Shown here: piece by piece, positions 7,712 through 15,208 of the stretch
Position numbering within the stretch: the first letter of the stretch is position 1
Layout: each line of letters starts with the position of its first letter
Source of the DNA: Anaerolineae bacterium
GTDB lineage: Bacteria; Chloroflexota; Anaerolineae; 4572-78; J111
DNA length: 25,370 nucleotides
NCBI GenBank assembly: GCA_023151115.1
Contig: JAKLJP010000076.1
Span: 1 to 25,370, forward strand
Direction: 5' to 3'
Program-made: the position numbers and the translations under genes
Notes under the pieces: generated by a model
What the model was told of the DNA's origin: nothing
The model's input: only the letters and a program-made list of their open reading frames with translations
The model's database searches: none

Positions 7712-8881
7712 TTAGCCCTGCCTGTTGGCTAATTCTTCAAAGCGTTGCTGCCAATCGCGGGCCATAAAAGTGCGATTTTGAATGTCTTCCTCGATAATCT
7801 GTAAAATGAGGTCCATCTGCTTTTGTACGGCTTGGTTCAGTTTGACCATTTCATCCACCCGCTTTTGCAGCAGGTCCATATTTTTTTGCAGGTCGGTAAA
7901 GGTGGGTTTCCACTCCATACTTTGCTTTTTCCAGCGCTGTTCATATTCGGCGCGCCACTTTTCCATCTCGGCCTGTTGACGATCTTCGGCCAGACGCTGC
8001 AATTCGGCGGCTTTGTGCTGTTCTCGCTGTAGGCGTTCCTGGAAATCTTGCAGCGCCTCCAAAGCCCGTTTGTTAAGCTGGTAGTGCTCGGCGTACTTTT
8101 CCATCAGGCCCTTGTGTTCTTCCATGCGGCGTTCGATGGATTCGGCGGTATCGCTCCAATTTTTGATCAGGCGTTCGCGCTGAGCCATTTGATAATCCAT
8201 GTGCTCGCGGTGGCGGCGGATATCCTCGCGCACTTCATCCAGGGCGGCCTGGTACTGGGCAAATTGGGGAATTTGCTGCTCGACCAGTTGGACTTTGGTC
8301 AAACTGGAGTCAATCTTCTTGTGCAGATTGGGCATTTCTGCTTGTAGTTCGGCCAGACGGGTCGCATCGGCGCGGCGCTGGTCTTCCAGGTAGGTGGCAG
8401 CGCGGGTGCGTTCTTCTAGCTGTTTGCTAAGCGTATTGAGGCGGGTCTCAAAGGTGCTGACTTCTTTATTCAGGCGGTCCACTTCGGTGCGGACCAGGGT
8501 GATGGGTTCATCATAGCGTTGAATACGCTCCAGGTCGCGGCGCAGTTCGTACAGGCTGCGGGCAAAGCCGTCAAGTTGGGCTAGCATGGCGTTATTCACA
8601 TCTCTAAAATTTTGCTGACGGCGGGAATATTGTTCTTCAACAATTTGGAGGATTTCACTTTTTAGGGTTAGTAACTGGTCATCCAGGTGTGGGGTAGCGG
8701 CTTGTTTAGCCTGGGACTCGGCCAGTTGGGCTTCCAGTTGTTGAATGCGGCGGGCTTGTTCTTGTAATTCATAGGCTTGGGCTTCAGCGCGCTGCTGGAG
8801 TTGGGCAATTATTGGGGGGTCGGGCTGGTATCGCTGCGCTGGAGTATCGGACGGCGCGGCATGGGTTGGCTCTATGGGCAC
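7712..8881 (-). CDS. Long coiled-coil protein of unknown function, upstream of selB
   Basis: I do not recognise a named family. After a short Pro-rich N-terminus almost the whole protein is predicted coiled coil, with heptad-like runs rich in Gln, Glu, Arg, Leu and Ala. Examples are AYELQEQARRIQQLEAQLAE near the start and repeated EQ/RL stretches to the end. It has no membrane segment, signal peptide, Cys cluster or nucleotide-binding motif. I chose GTG 8881 because AGGAG lies 6 nt upstream (8892-8888); the longest frame starts at ATG 8938 without a good ribosome site and would add 19 residues. From GTG 8881 it is 389 aa. It is transcribed with selB, 3 bp apart. A structural or scaffold role is possible; a link to selenium is suggested only by position. 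Confidence 0.75.
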   Translation of the reverse strand: MPIEPTHAAPSDTPAQRYQPDPPIIAQLQQRAEAQAYELQEQARRIQQLEAQLAESQAKQAATPHLDDQLLTLKSEILQIVEEQYSRRQQNFRDVNNAMLAQLDGFARSLYELRRDLERIQRYDEPITLVRTEVDRLNKEVSTFETRLNTLSKQLEERTRAATYLEDQRRADATRLAELQAEMPNLHKKIDSSLTKVQLVEQQIPQFAQYQAALDEVREDIRRHREHMDYQMAQRERLIKNWSDTAESIERRMEEHKGLMEKYAEHYQLNKRALEALQDFQERLQREQHKAAELQRLAEDRQQAEMEKWRAEYEQRWKKQSMEWKPTFTDLQKNMDLLQKRVDEMVKLNQAVQKQMDLILQIIEEDIQNRTFMARDWQQRFEELANRQG

Positions 8882-9007
8882 AGTTCTCTCCTGGTCGAAA
8901 GGTTGGCTTCCGACGAAATTCGTTTGGTATTGTAACATGAGTGGCAGGTTGCAGCAAAGAATTTTGAAGCAGCCAGAGAAAGATTTTGACAGGTTAATTT
9001 GAAAGAC

Positions 9008-9040
9008 TCAAACCAAATTCAAACTAATTTATGTTATAGT
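9008..9040 (+). promoter_or_regulatory. Promoter of the polysaccharide locus, near-copy of the cysD promoter
   Basis: TCAAAC copies lie at 9008-9013 and 9019-9024, 11 bp apart. They are followed after 10 bp by TATAGT (9035-9040) with TG at 9032-9033, an extended -10. The first 18 bases, TCAAACCAAATTCAAACT, are identical to the minus-strand block before cysD and the spacing to the -10 is the same (28/33 identical overall). Transcription would begin near 9047 and run into the polysaccharide locus with a leader of about 270 nt before rfbF. It is the only strong promoter seen before rfbF. Confidence 0.6.
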
Positions 9041-9050
9041 TGTTAAGGCC

Positions 9051-9078
9051 AAAAACTTAATAGGGAATTAAGTTTTTT
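9051..9078. terminator. A/T-rich hairpin flanked by A and T runs (terminator-like)
   Basis: AAAAACTTAAT (9051-9061), loop AGGGA and ATTAAGTTTTT (9067-9077) form a perfect 11-bp stem. A run of six T (9073-9078) follows on the plus strand and a run of five T on the minus strand. On the minus strand it would end transcription of the small gene at 9086-9265. On the plus strand it lies at the very start of the polysaccharide leader, where it could act as an early attenuator. Its direction of action cannot be decided from sequence, and the stem is weak because it has only two G-C pairs. Confidence 0.45.
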
Positions 9079-9085
9079 CTTAGCG

Positions 9086-9265
9086 TCAGTCTCCAAACCT
9101 CATCATCTCACCAAGAAAGTATTCATAGGGAGGGACAAGGTCCGGTCCAATCCTTAGGGTTACTTTTTTCGCCCAGTACAAATTTAACTTTTTTCTAACC
9201 ATTTTCTTAGTATCTTCTAAGTCATAAGCGGTATGATGACTGCGGATGTTAAGTTGTGCGTTCAT
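9086..9265 (-). CDS. Possible small protein (59 aa), antisense to the polysaccharide leader
   Basis: I do not recognise this protein. The frame from ATG 9265 encodes 59 residues, basic in the middle ([20 protein letters not shown]) with a [15 protein letters not shown] end, and without a signal or membrane segment. Support comes from an AAGG ribosome site 6 nt before the ATG (9275-9272) and a terminator-like hairpin just after the stop. The frame is open further upstream, into rfbF, but without a better start. It could instead be a gene relic or chance. It lies inside the untranslated leader of the plus-strand locus. Confidence 0.35.
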   Translation of the reverse strand: MNAQLNIRSHHTAYDLEDTKKMVRKKLNLYWAKKVTLRIGPDLVPPYEYFLGEMMRFGD

Positions 9266-9317
9266 TTTTAACCTTTTTAGAGTCAATATCCCGGAGCTAC
9301 GGGGAGGTTGTTTTATT

Positions 9318-10091
9318 GTGAAAGCAGTAATCTTGGCCGGTGGATACGGTACCCGTATTAGTGAAGAGAGTGTTATAAAACCTAAGCCTATGGTCGAGAT
9401 AGGCGGCAAACCAATTCTTTGGCATGTCATGAAAATCTATTCAGCGTATGGTATCAATGATTTTGTGATTTGCTGTGGTTACAAGGGGTATGTTATTAAA
9501 GAATATTTTGCCAATTATTTTCTCCATATGTCTGATATCACCTTTGATATACAGCACAACCGCATAGAGGTTCATCAAAACAGCGCCGAACCCTGGCGAG
9601 TGACGGTAGTTGATACCGGCGACGGTACGATGACCGGCGGGCGGCTCAGACGGGTTAAAGACTACCTTGGTTCTGAGACTTTCTGCTTGACCTACGGTGA
9701 TGGGGTGGGTAACGTTGATATTAAGCGGCTAATCAGCTTTCATCGCGATCAAAAAACGCTGGCTACATTAACCGCTGTTCAGCCGCCGGGACGATTTGGC
9801 GCTTTCAGCCTGGAACATGATGCCGTTAAAATTTCGACCTTTAAGGAAAAACCGCACGGAGACGGAGCCTGGGTGAATGGCGGCTTTTTTGTGCTAGAGC
9901 CGGCCGTGATAGATTACATCGCCGGGGACTCGACGGTGTGGGAACGAGAGCCGCTGGAAGAATTAGCTCAAGCCGGGTTGCTGTCGGCGTTTAAACATCA
10001 TGGTTTCTGGCAGCCCATGGATACCCTGCGCGACAAAAATTATTTGGAAAGCCTGTGGGAGAGCGGCCAGGCCCCCTGGAAGCTTTGGTGA
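9318..10091 (+). CDS. rfbF: Glucose-1-phosphate cytidylyltransferase
   Basis: This cytosolic nucleotidyltransferase makes CDP-glucose from CTP and glucose-1-phosphate, the entry step to CDP-linked deoxy or branched sugars. The N-terminal signature is LAGGYGTR (6-13) followed by [12 protein letters not shown] (21-32). Metal-binding Asp128 lies in TYGDGV (125-130). The [14 protein letters not shown] stretch (231-244) separates this family from glucose-1-phosphate thymidylyl- and uridylyltransferases. The true start is GTG 9318 with GGGGAGG 10 nt upstream. It gives 257 aa, the standard length; the open frame upstream to 9246 is not part of the protein. It is the first gene of the long polysaccharide locus. 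No clear RfbG-type CDP-glucose 4,6-dehydratase follows it. Confidence 0.95.
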   Translation: MKAVILAGGYGTRISEESVIKPKPMVEIGGKPILWHVMKIYSAYGINDFVICCGYKGYVIKEYFANYFLHMSDITFDIQHNRIEVHQNSAEPWRVTVVDTGDGTMTGGRLRRVKDYLGSETFCLTYGDGVGNVDIKRLISFHRDQKTLATLTAVQPPGRFGAFSLEHDAVKISTFKEKPHGDGAWVNGGFFVLEPAVIDYIAGDSTVWEREPLEELAQAGLLSAFKHHGFWQPMDTLRDKNYLESLWESGQAPWKLW

Positions 10092-10170
10092 TACGGCCTC
10101 AGTTGAAATTAATCAAGCGCTTGCTACACAAATTCTCAAACATCATTTACGATAAGGTAGGTATAAAATC

Positions 10171-11193
10171 GTGAAAGTACTGGTTACAGGGACCGATGGA
10201 TACATTGGAGTTATGTTAGCCCCGCTGCTTTTGGAGCGAGGGCACGACGTGGTTGGCCTGGATACAGGGTATTACCGGGCCGGTTGGTTGTACAACGGGG
10301 TTAAAAAATCTCCCCAATGGATCAATAAAGATATTCGCTGTATTAACACCGATGATTTGCAGGGGTTTGAGGCGGTGGTACATTTGGCGGAGCTTTCAAA
10401 TGATCCGTTGGGTCAGCACAACCCGGAAATTACCTTCGACATCAACCATCGAGGTTCGGTTGAGTTAGCTAAAAAGTGCAAAGAAGTGGGGATTACCCGT
10501 TTTGTCTATACCTCTTCTTGCAGCGTTTATGGGGTGGGTAATGATGATTTCAAAACGGAGGAGTCGGACCCCAATCCGCAAACTGCCTATGCTAAGTGTA
10601 AAGTGCTGGTCGAGCGTGATGTGTCGCAGTTGGCCGGCGATGATTTTTCTCCCACCTTTTTACGCAACGCCACCGCTTATGGGCCGTCGCCCCGCATGCG
10701 CTTTGATATTGTGCTCAATAACCTGGCCGGTTTGGCCTGGACTACCAAAGAAATCAAGCTGACCAGTGACGGCACCCCCTGGCGTCCGCTGGTCCATGTG
10801 CTGGATATTTGCGAGGCGATTGCCTGCACCCTCGAAGCTCCCAGAGAAGCGATTCATAACCAAATTTTCAATGTGGGTGACACCGCAGAGAACTACCGGG
10901 TCAAGGAGATTGCCGAGATTATTTCCAATACCTTTCCCGGTTGCGCTCTGACCCTGGGCAAAAATGATGCTGATAATCGCAGTTATCGAGTTTCGTTTGA
11001 TAAAATCAAGGCTCATTTGCCTGGCTTTGCCTGCCGGCGCAATGCGAAAATTGGGGCGCAGCAGCTTCTGGAAGTGTTTGAGCGAATTAATATGTCGGAG
11101 GAAATCTTTAAATTTAGAGCTTATACCCGCTTGAAGCAGCTTGAGTATCTGATCAAGACCCGGCAAATTGACTCAAAATTCTATTGGAGCTAA
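10171..11193 (+). CDS. NAD-dependent epimerase/dehydratase (extended SDR)
   Basis: This is a probable nucleotide-sugar-modifying enzyme. It has the extended SDR fold: Rossmann motif GTDGYIG (7-13), AELSNDP after beta-4, catalytic TSS (114-116) and YAKCK (Tyr140, Lys144). The substrate half contains FLRNATAYGPSPRMRFDIVL and a C-terminal NVGDTAENYRVKEIAEI. It is 340 aa long. It starts with GTG and AGG lies 9 nt upstream. It resembles SDRs of sugar-biosynthesis operons rather than classical CDP-glucose 4,6-dehydratases, so it may epimerise, oxidise or dehydrate the CDP-glucose made by RfbF. Its substrate is inferred from the neighbours only. The next gene starts 3 bp after its stop. Confidence 0.85.
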   Translation: MKVLVTGTDGYIGVMLAPLLLERGHDVVGLDTGYYRAGWLYNGVKKSPQWINKDIRCINTDDLQGFEAVVHLAELSNDPLGQHNPEITFDINHRGSVELAKKCKEVGITRFVYTSSCSVYGVGNDDFKTEESDPNPQTAYAKCKVLVERDVSQLAGDDFSPTFLRNATAYGPSPRMRFDIVLNNLAGLAWTTKEIKLTSDGTPWRPLVHVLDICEAIACTLEAPREAIHNQIFNVGDTAENYRVKEIAEIISNTFPGCALTLGKNDADNRSYRVSFDKIKAHLPGFACRRNAKIGAQQLLEVFERINMSEEIFKFRAYTRLKQLEYLIKTRQIDSKFYWS

Positions 11194-11195
11194 GC

Positions 11196-11741
11196 GTGAT
11201 TTTTACAGAAATCAAACTTAAAGGCGCCTATATTGTTGATCTGGAAAAGCGCGAGGATGAGCGCGGCTTTTTTGCGCGAGGTTGGTGCCAAAATGAATTT
11301 GAAGCCCATGGTTTAGCGCCGCGTGTGGTGCAGGCCAACATCTCCTACAATAAAAAACGAGGTACCTTACGGGGCATGCATTATCAGCTTGCGCCGTATG
11401 AAGAAACCAAACTGGTGCGCTGTACTCGAGGCGCGCTTTACGATGTTATTGTTGATTTGCGGCCAACCTCACCGAGTTACAAGCAGTGGTTCGGGGTGGA
11501 ACTATCGGCGGAAAACTATAAAATGCTTTACGTGCCGGAGGGTTTTGCCCACGGTTTTATCACCTTGCAGGATGAAACTGAGGCAACTTACCAGGTATCG
11601 CAATTTTATACGCCGGGTTCCGAGCGAGGGCTGCGTTACAATGATCCCGCTTTTGGAATCGAATGGCCGGTTGAGGTGCGGGTGATTTCAGAAAAAGATA
11701 AAAGCTGGCCGGATTATGAGGCGGCTCTGTCCGCGCTTTAA
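11196..11741 (+). CDS. dTDP-4-dehydrorhamnose 3,5-epimerase-like cupin (RmlC family)
   Basis: This cupin epimerase acts on 4-keto nucleotide sugars. The family marks are DERGFFAR (21-28), GTLRGMHYQ with catalytic His62, TKLVRCTRGALYDVIVDLR (71-89) and LYVPEGFAHGF (111-121). A Tyr at 132 sits where the catalytic Tyr is expected. The chosen start is GTG 11196, with GGAG 6 nt upstream overlapping the end of the previous gene; an upstream TTG (11184) would add four residues. The length of 181 aa is standard. Next to a cytidylyltransferase rather than RmlA/RmlB, it probably works on a CDP-linked 4-keto sugar, not on dTDP-rhamnose precursors. Confidence 0.9.
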   Translation: MIFTEIKLKGAYIVDLEKREDERGFFARGWCQNEFEAHGLAPRVVQANISYNKKRGTLRGMHYQLAPYEETKLVRCTRGALYDVIVDLRPTSPSYKQWFGVELSAENYKMLYVPEGFAHGFITLQDETEATYQVSQFYTPGSERGLRYNDPAFGIEWPVEVRVISEKDKSWPDYEAALSAL

Positions 11742-11760
11742 ATTTTTGGGAGATCTATCA

Positions 11761-13083
11761 ATGTTTATTGTTGACAAGGCCCTGGAGAAACGCCATCAAG
11801 AAGGCCGTCCGATTCGAGTGGCCATGGTTGGGGCGGGTTTTATGGGGCGTGGTATCGCCTTACAGATTATTAATTATGTGCCGGGCATGGAATTAGTCGC
11901 TATTTCCAATCGTCACCTCGATGGGGCCAAACGCGCCTATACCGAAGCCGGGGTTGAGCAAGTTCAGGTTGTGGAGACCGTATCTCAACTAGAAGATTCA
12001 ATGGCCCGGGGACATTACGCCATAACCGAAGATGCTTTGTTGCTGGGTCAGGCTGCCGGGATTGACGCCGTCATCGAAGTAACCGGGGCAGTGGAATTTG
12101 GAGCCAACATCGTTTTGACGGCCATCAAGCATGGCAAGCATGTGATCATGATGGACGCCGAACTGGATGGAACAATTGGCCCTATCTTAAAAGTGTATGC
12201 CGACAAAGCCGGGGTAATCCTGACCAATGCCGACGGCGATCAGCCGGGGGTCATTATGAACCTCTACCGCTTTGTGAAAGGTTTGGGGGTGCGGCCGGTT
12301 TTGTGCGGTAACATCAAAGGGCTGCAAGACCCCTATCGCAACCCGACGACCCAGGAGGGCTTTGCCCGCCAATGGGGCCAAAAGCCGCAGATGGTCACTT
12401 CCTTCGCCGATGGTACCAAAATTTCTTTTGAGCAAGCCATTGTGGCCAACGCTACCGGCATGCGCGTGGCCAGGCGGGGCATGTTTGGGCCAACCGTTTC
12501 TCCTGGCACACCGATACAGGAAGCAGTCAATTGGTTTCCCCTAGAAGAGCTACTTGAAGGTCCCGGCGTTGTTGACTATGTAGTGGGCGCAGCCCCGGGT
12601 CCGGGGGTGTTTGTGTTGGGCACACACGATCATCCCATGCAAAAGCATTACCTGAACCTTTACAAATTGGGTACGGGGCCGCTCTACTGTTTCTATACCC
12701 CCTACCACTTGTGCCATTTCGAGGTTCATAATACGGTAGCGCGAGCCGTGTTATTTGGTGATGCAACTATCGCTCCTTTGGGCGCACCCCTGGTAGATGT
12801 AGTGGCTACAGCCAAAATAGACCTGCGAGCAGGTCAGGTGCTTGATGGGATGGGTGGTTATATGACCTATGGTCAGGCTGAAAATACAAGTACTGTCCAT
12901 GCCCAAAATCTGTTACCGATAGGTTTGGCCGAAGGATGTCGTTTGAAATATGATCTCGTTCGAGATCAGGTCCTTACTTTTGCCGATGTTGAGTTGCCGG
13001 CGGACCGACTGTGCGACAAACTATGGGGTGAGCAAAATGTTCACTTCGGCTTGGCTGAACCTAGGGCTGAGGCTTTACGTTAA
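11761..13083 (+). CDS. SAF-domain NAD(P)-dependent oxidoreductase
   Basis: The N-terminal half is a Rossmann oxidoreductase related to homoserine dehydrogenase and DapB-like proteins. It has GAGFMGRG (24-31), then a VIEVTGAVEFGANI and HGKHVIMMDAELDGTIGP stretch. The C-terminal part (about 345-425) resembles a SAF domain (ATAKIDLRAGQVLDGMGGY and GLAEGCRLKYDL). The length is 440 aa. The ATG at 11761 has GGGAGA 7 nt upstream; the longer frame from 11716 overlaps the previous gene and is rejected. Proteins of this type occur in polysaccharide clusters with no settled function. It completes a four-gene group with the cytidylyltransferase, SDR and cupin, so a redox step in making an unusual CDP-sugar is the best guess. 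Confidence 0.8.
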   Translation: MFIVDKALEKRHQEGRPIRVAMVGAGFMGRGIALQIINYVPGMELVAISNRHLDGAKRAYTEAGVEQVQVVETVSQLEDSMARGHYAITEDALLLGQAAGIDAVIEVTGAVEFGANIVLTAIKHGKHVIMMDAELDGTIGPILKVYADKAGVILTNADGDQPGVIMNLYRFVKGLGVRPVLCGNIKGLQDPYRNPTTQEGFARQWGQKPQMVTSFADGTKISFEQAIVANATGMRVARRGMFGPTVSPGTPIQEAVNWFPLEELLEGPGVVDYVVGAAPGPGVFVLGTHDHPMQKHYLNLYKLGTGPLYCFYTPYHLCHFEVHNTVARAVLFGDATIAPLGAPLVDVVATAKIDLRAGQVLDGMGGYMTYGQAENTSTVHAQNLLPIGLAEGCRLKYDLVRDQVLTFADVELPADRLCDKLWGEQNVHFGLAEPRAEALR

Positions 13084-13093
13084 AAAGGGTACT

Positions 13094-13218
13094 TATAGAC
13101 AAATTACTTAAAAGTCATACTATCATTGTAGCAGCGACGGCGTGGGAGCCGTCGCTTGGCCGGACGTGGGAGCCCGGCCCGCTAAAAGGTTGTACGATGT
13201 TTATCTGCTTTGTCTATA
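13094..13218. repeat. Twin hairpins with identical GTGGGA loops between 10-bp inverted repeats
   Basis: Two hairpins stand side by side: AGCGACGGC-GTGGGA-GCCGTCGCT (13133-13156) and GGCCGGAC-GTGGGA-GCCCGGCC (13158-13179). They have the same hexaloop but different stems. They lie between TATAGACAAA (13094-13103) and its reverse complement (13209-13218). No clear target duplication flanks them. This fills most of the 216-bp gap before the asparagine-synthase-like gene. It could be an interspersed repeat, an RNA-processing site or a partial transcription stop; no T-run follows. Confidence 0.6.
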
Positions 13219-13299
13219 GAAATTTTAGATAAGCGTTGGCCGGGTTATTCGTTGTGGTAAAGGAATGTTTTAATAGATTGGACATACTGGAAGGTAGTT

Positions 13300-15120
13300 T
13301 TGGCTAATTTTGTAGTGATTATAGACCCGGATATCGAGCGGCAATCTCGTTTTATTGAAAAAATAAGGCCGCTCATCCCTTTGGTTGAGGGGCTGGTCAC
13401 AAACACATGCGCAATGGGGGAGTTCTATGCTATCTGGGCCAGCAATGAGCGCGCCCCGGTCAGCTATGTGGCTGATGATCAGGGCACGGCTGTGCTCTGG
13501 GGCGAGGCTATCAATGGCCCAGGGTCAGAACGGATAACTGCTGCTCAATTGAGAGAACGGTGGCAGAATTTACCTGATGATCTGCCCGATGCTCTCGATG
13601 GGTTTTATGCGGCCGTAGTCTACCAACCTAAAGTGGGAGTGGTCGTTGGGGCCGATCTATTGGGCCTCTTTCCAGTGTATTACTACAGCCGGGGTGAAAT
13701 CTTGTTGGTAGGTTCCAGCCCCGAGCTGTTCAGATGCCACCCTGAATTTCGGCAGGAGTTTAACCCGGCTGGCTTGGTGGGGATGCTTTTATTGATGCAC
13801 ATTTTTGAGGGGCAAACGTTGCTGCGGGAGGTGCGACGTTTGGCGGCAGGTCATTTGCTGGGGTGGCAGCCCGGGCAAGCTGTACGGGAGATAAAGCAAT
13901 ATCAGATCCCCTTATCGACCCGGTATTATGATCTCTCCTTCCGGGCCCATGTAGATATTCTGGAGCAAGCTGTTGACGAAGCTGTTCGGCGTCACGCACC
14001 TGCGAACCGGCGATACGGCCTGTTACTATCCGGTGGGCTTGACTCTAGAATGTTAGGTGGTTTTCTTCAGCGTAACGACGTAGACGTTGTCGCCTTAACC
14101 CTGGGTTTGCCAACCGATATTGAAATGAAATGTGCAGTCCCAGTAGCCCGGACCCTAAATTTTGAGCACCGGGCGGTCAATATCTCAACTGAGCAATACC
14201 CTATCTGTTCTCGGACCCAGGTTCAGTGGGAACATGGGGCTAATGGCTTCAATTTTGTTATGAACTGGGGCGTTTACTCCTATTTAAGCGAGCTGGGACC
14301 TTATGTGGTCTTGGGCTATATAATGGATGCTATTTTAGGGGGGCCTCTCATTCACTACACTTATTCTAAACACTCCCCTCACATCACTTTCGACAAGATA
14401 TTTACCTTTTATAATAATTGGGGCATTAAGCTTGATCTGTTGAAGAAGCTGCTTCGCCGTGAACTATTTGGCGATCTTGTTGAGGAGACGGTTGCTCGTA
14501 TTCGGACGCTCTACGAGAGCTATGCAGAATTCGACTCATCACGGGCCTGGTTTTTTGAACTGTACCACCGGCAGCGGTTTCATGTGGGGGGCGCTGCTTG
14601 GGCGCTCTCCTTTGGAGCCTGGCCCATCTTACCGGCAATTGATCGTCAGGTCTTGGAGATAGTAGGGGCAATACCATCCGCTACAATCGTGGAACGACGA
14701 GCCCAGAAAGAGCTGTTATGTACAAAGTTCCCGGCCTTGGCTAAACTTCCTCTCGACCGAAATTCTTACCAACCTGAACCGCTACAGCCAAGACTCCGGT
14801 ATTTGTTAACCCAAAGTCTCAAACAGCAGTTAAAAGTTCCTCGCTCTTTAGAGCGGTTAGTAAAGTCTCGCCAGGTCGAGCGACGTTATTATTATCGCAT
14901 TTCTGACTTCAATGGGCCGGGTTGGCTGGCGGTCCGACGGCAAGCAGAACCTTATCGTGAGCGAGTTCTGCACCTGTTCAACGGGGATGTATTGGCTGAG
15001 ATTCTACCTCCTCCTCATGTAACTGTAGAGTTTAAACGAGATGGCATTGTTGAGGCTTCGGGATTAAAATTGCTGTTAGGTTTTTTGCTTTGGTCAAAGG
15101 AACATTTAGAGGGGTTTTAA
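13300..15120 (+). CDS. Asparagine synthase-like protein lacking the glutaminase cysteine
   Basis: The C-terminal ATP-pyrophosphatase domain has a clear PP-loop SGGLDSR (244-250), used to adenylate a carboxylate before amide transfer. The N-terminal 200 residues have the Ntn-hydrolase (GATase II) layout (ALDGFYAAVVYQP, ADLLGLFPVYYY, LVGSSPELF). However, the protein begins MANFVVII, so the Cys right after the start Met that hydrolyses glutamine is missing. It may use free ammonia, act on another substrate, or form acyl-adenylate only. The length is 606 aa. The start is TTG 13300 with GGAAGG 5 nt upstream. Homologues in polysaccharide loci are thought to amidate uronic acids or act in aminosugar decoration. 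It lies between the CDP-sugar cassette and the glycosyltransferases. Confidence 0.85.
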   Translation: MANFVVIIDPDIERQSRFIEKIRPLIPLVEGLVTNTCAMGEFYAIWASNERAPVSYVADDQGTAVLWGEAINGPGSERITAAQLRERWQNLPDDLPDALDGFYAAVVYQPKVGVVVGADLLGLFPVYYYSRGEILLVGSSPELFRCHPEFRQEFNPAGLVGMLLLMHIFEGQTLLREVRRLAAGHLLGWQPGQAVREIKQYQIPLSTRYYDLSFRAHVDILEQAVDEAVRRHAPANRRYGLLLSGGLDSRMLGGFLQRNDVDVVALTLGLPTDIEMKCAVPVARTLNFEHRAVNISTEQYPICSRTQVQWEHGANGFNFVMNWGVYSYLSELGPYVVLGYIMDAILGGPLIHYTYSKHSPHITFDKIFTFYNNWGIKLDLLKKLLRRELFGDLVEETVARIRTLYESYAEFDSSRAWFFELYHRQRFHVGGAAWALSFGAWPILPAIDRQVLEIVGAIPSATIVERRAQKELLCTKFPALAKLPLDRNSYQPEPLQPRLRYLLTQSLKQQLKVPRSLERLVKSRQVERRYYYRISDFNGPGWLAVRRQAEPYRERVLHLFNGDVLAEILPPPHVTVEFKRDGIVEASGLKLLLGFLLWSKEHLEGF

Positions 15121-15208
15121 TTGATAGTTGATTTTTACGTTCAATTTAGGTTGCAAATTTGTAGTCTGAGCATTCTTTTCCAAATCTATTATACTGGAAT
15201 CTGATGCC

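Noticed and set aside
6357..8347. Plus-strand frames opposite selB and the coiled-coil gene
   Set aside because: Same reasoning; the minus-strand genes have full family motifs or periodic coiled-coil sequence.
9246..9317. Longer N-terminus for the cytidylyltransferase
   Set aside because: GTG 9318 has a strong ribosome site and gives the exact family length; the extra 24 residues match nothing.
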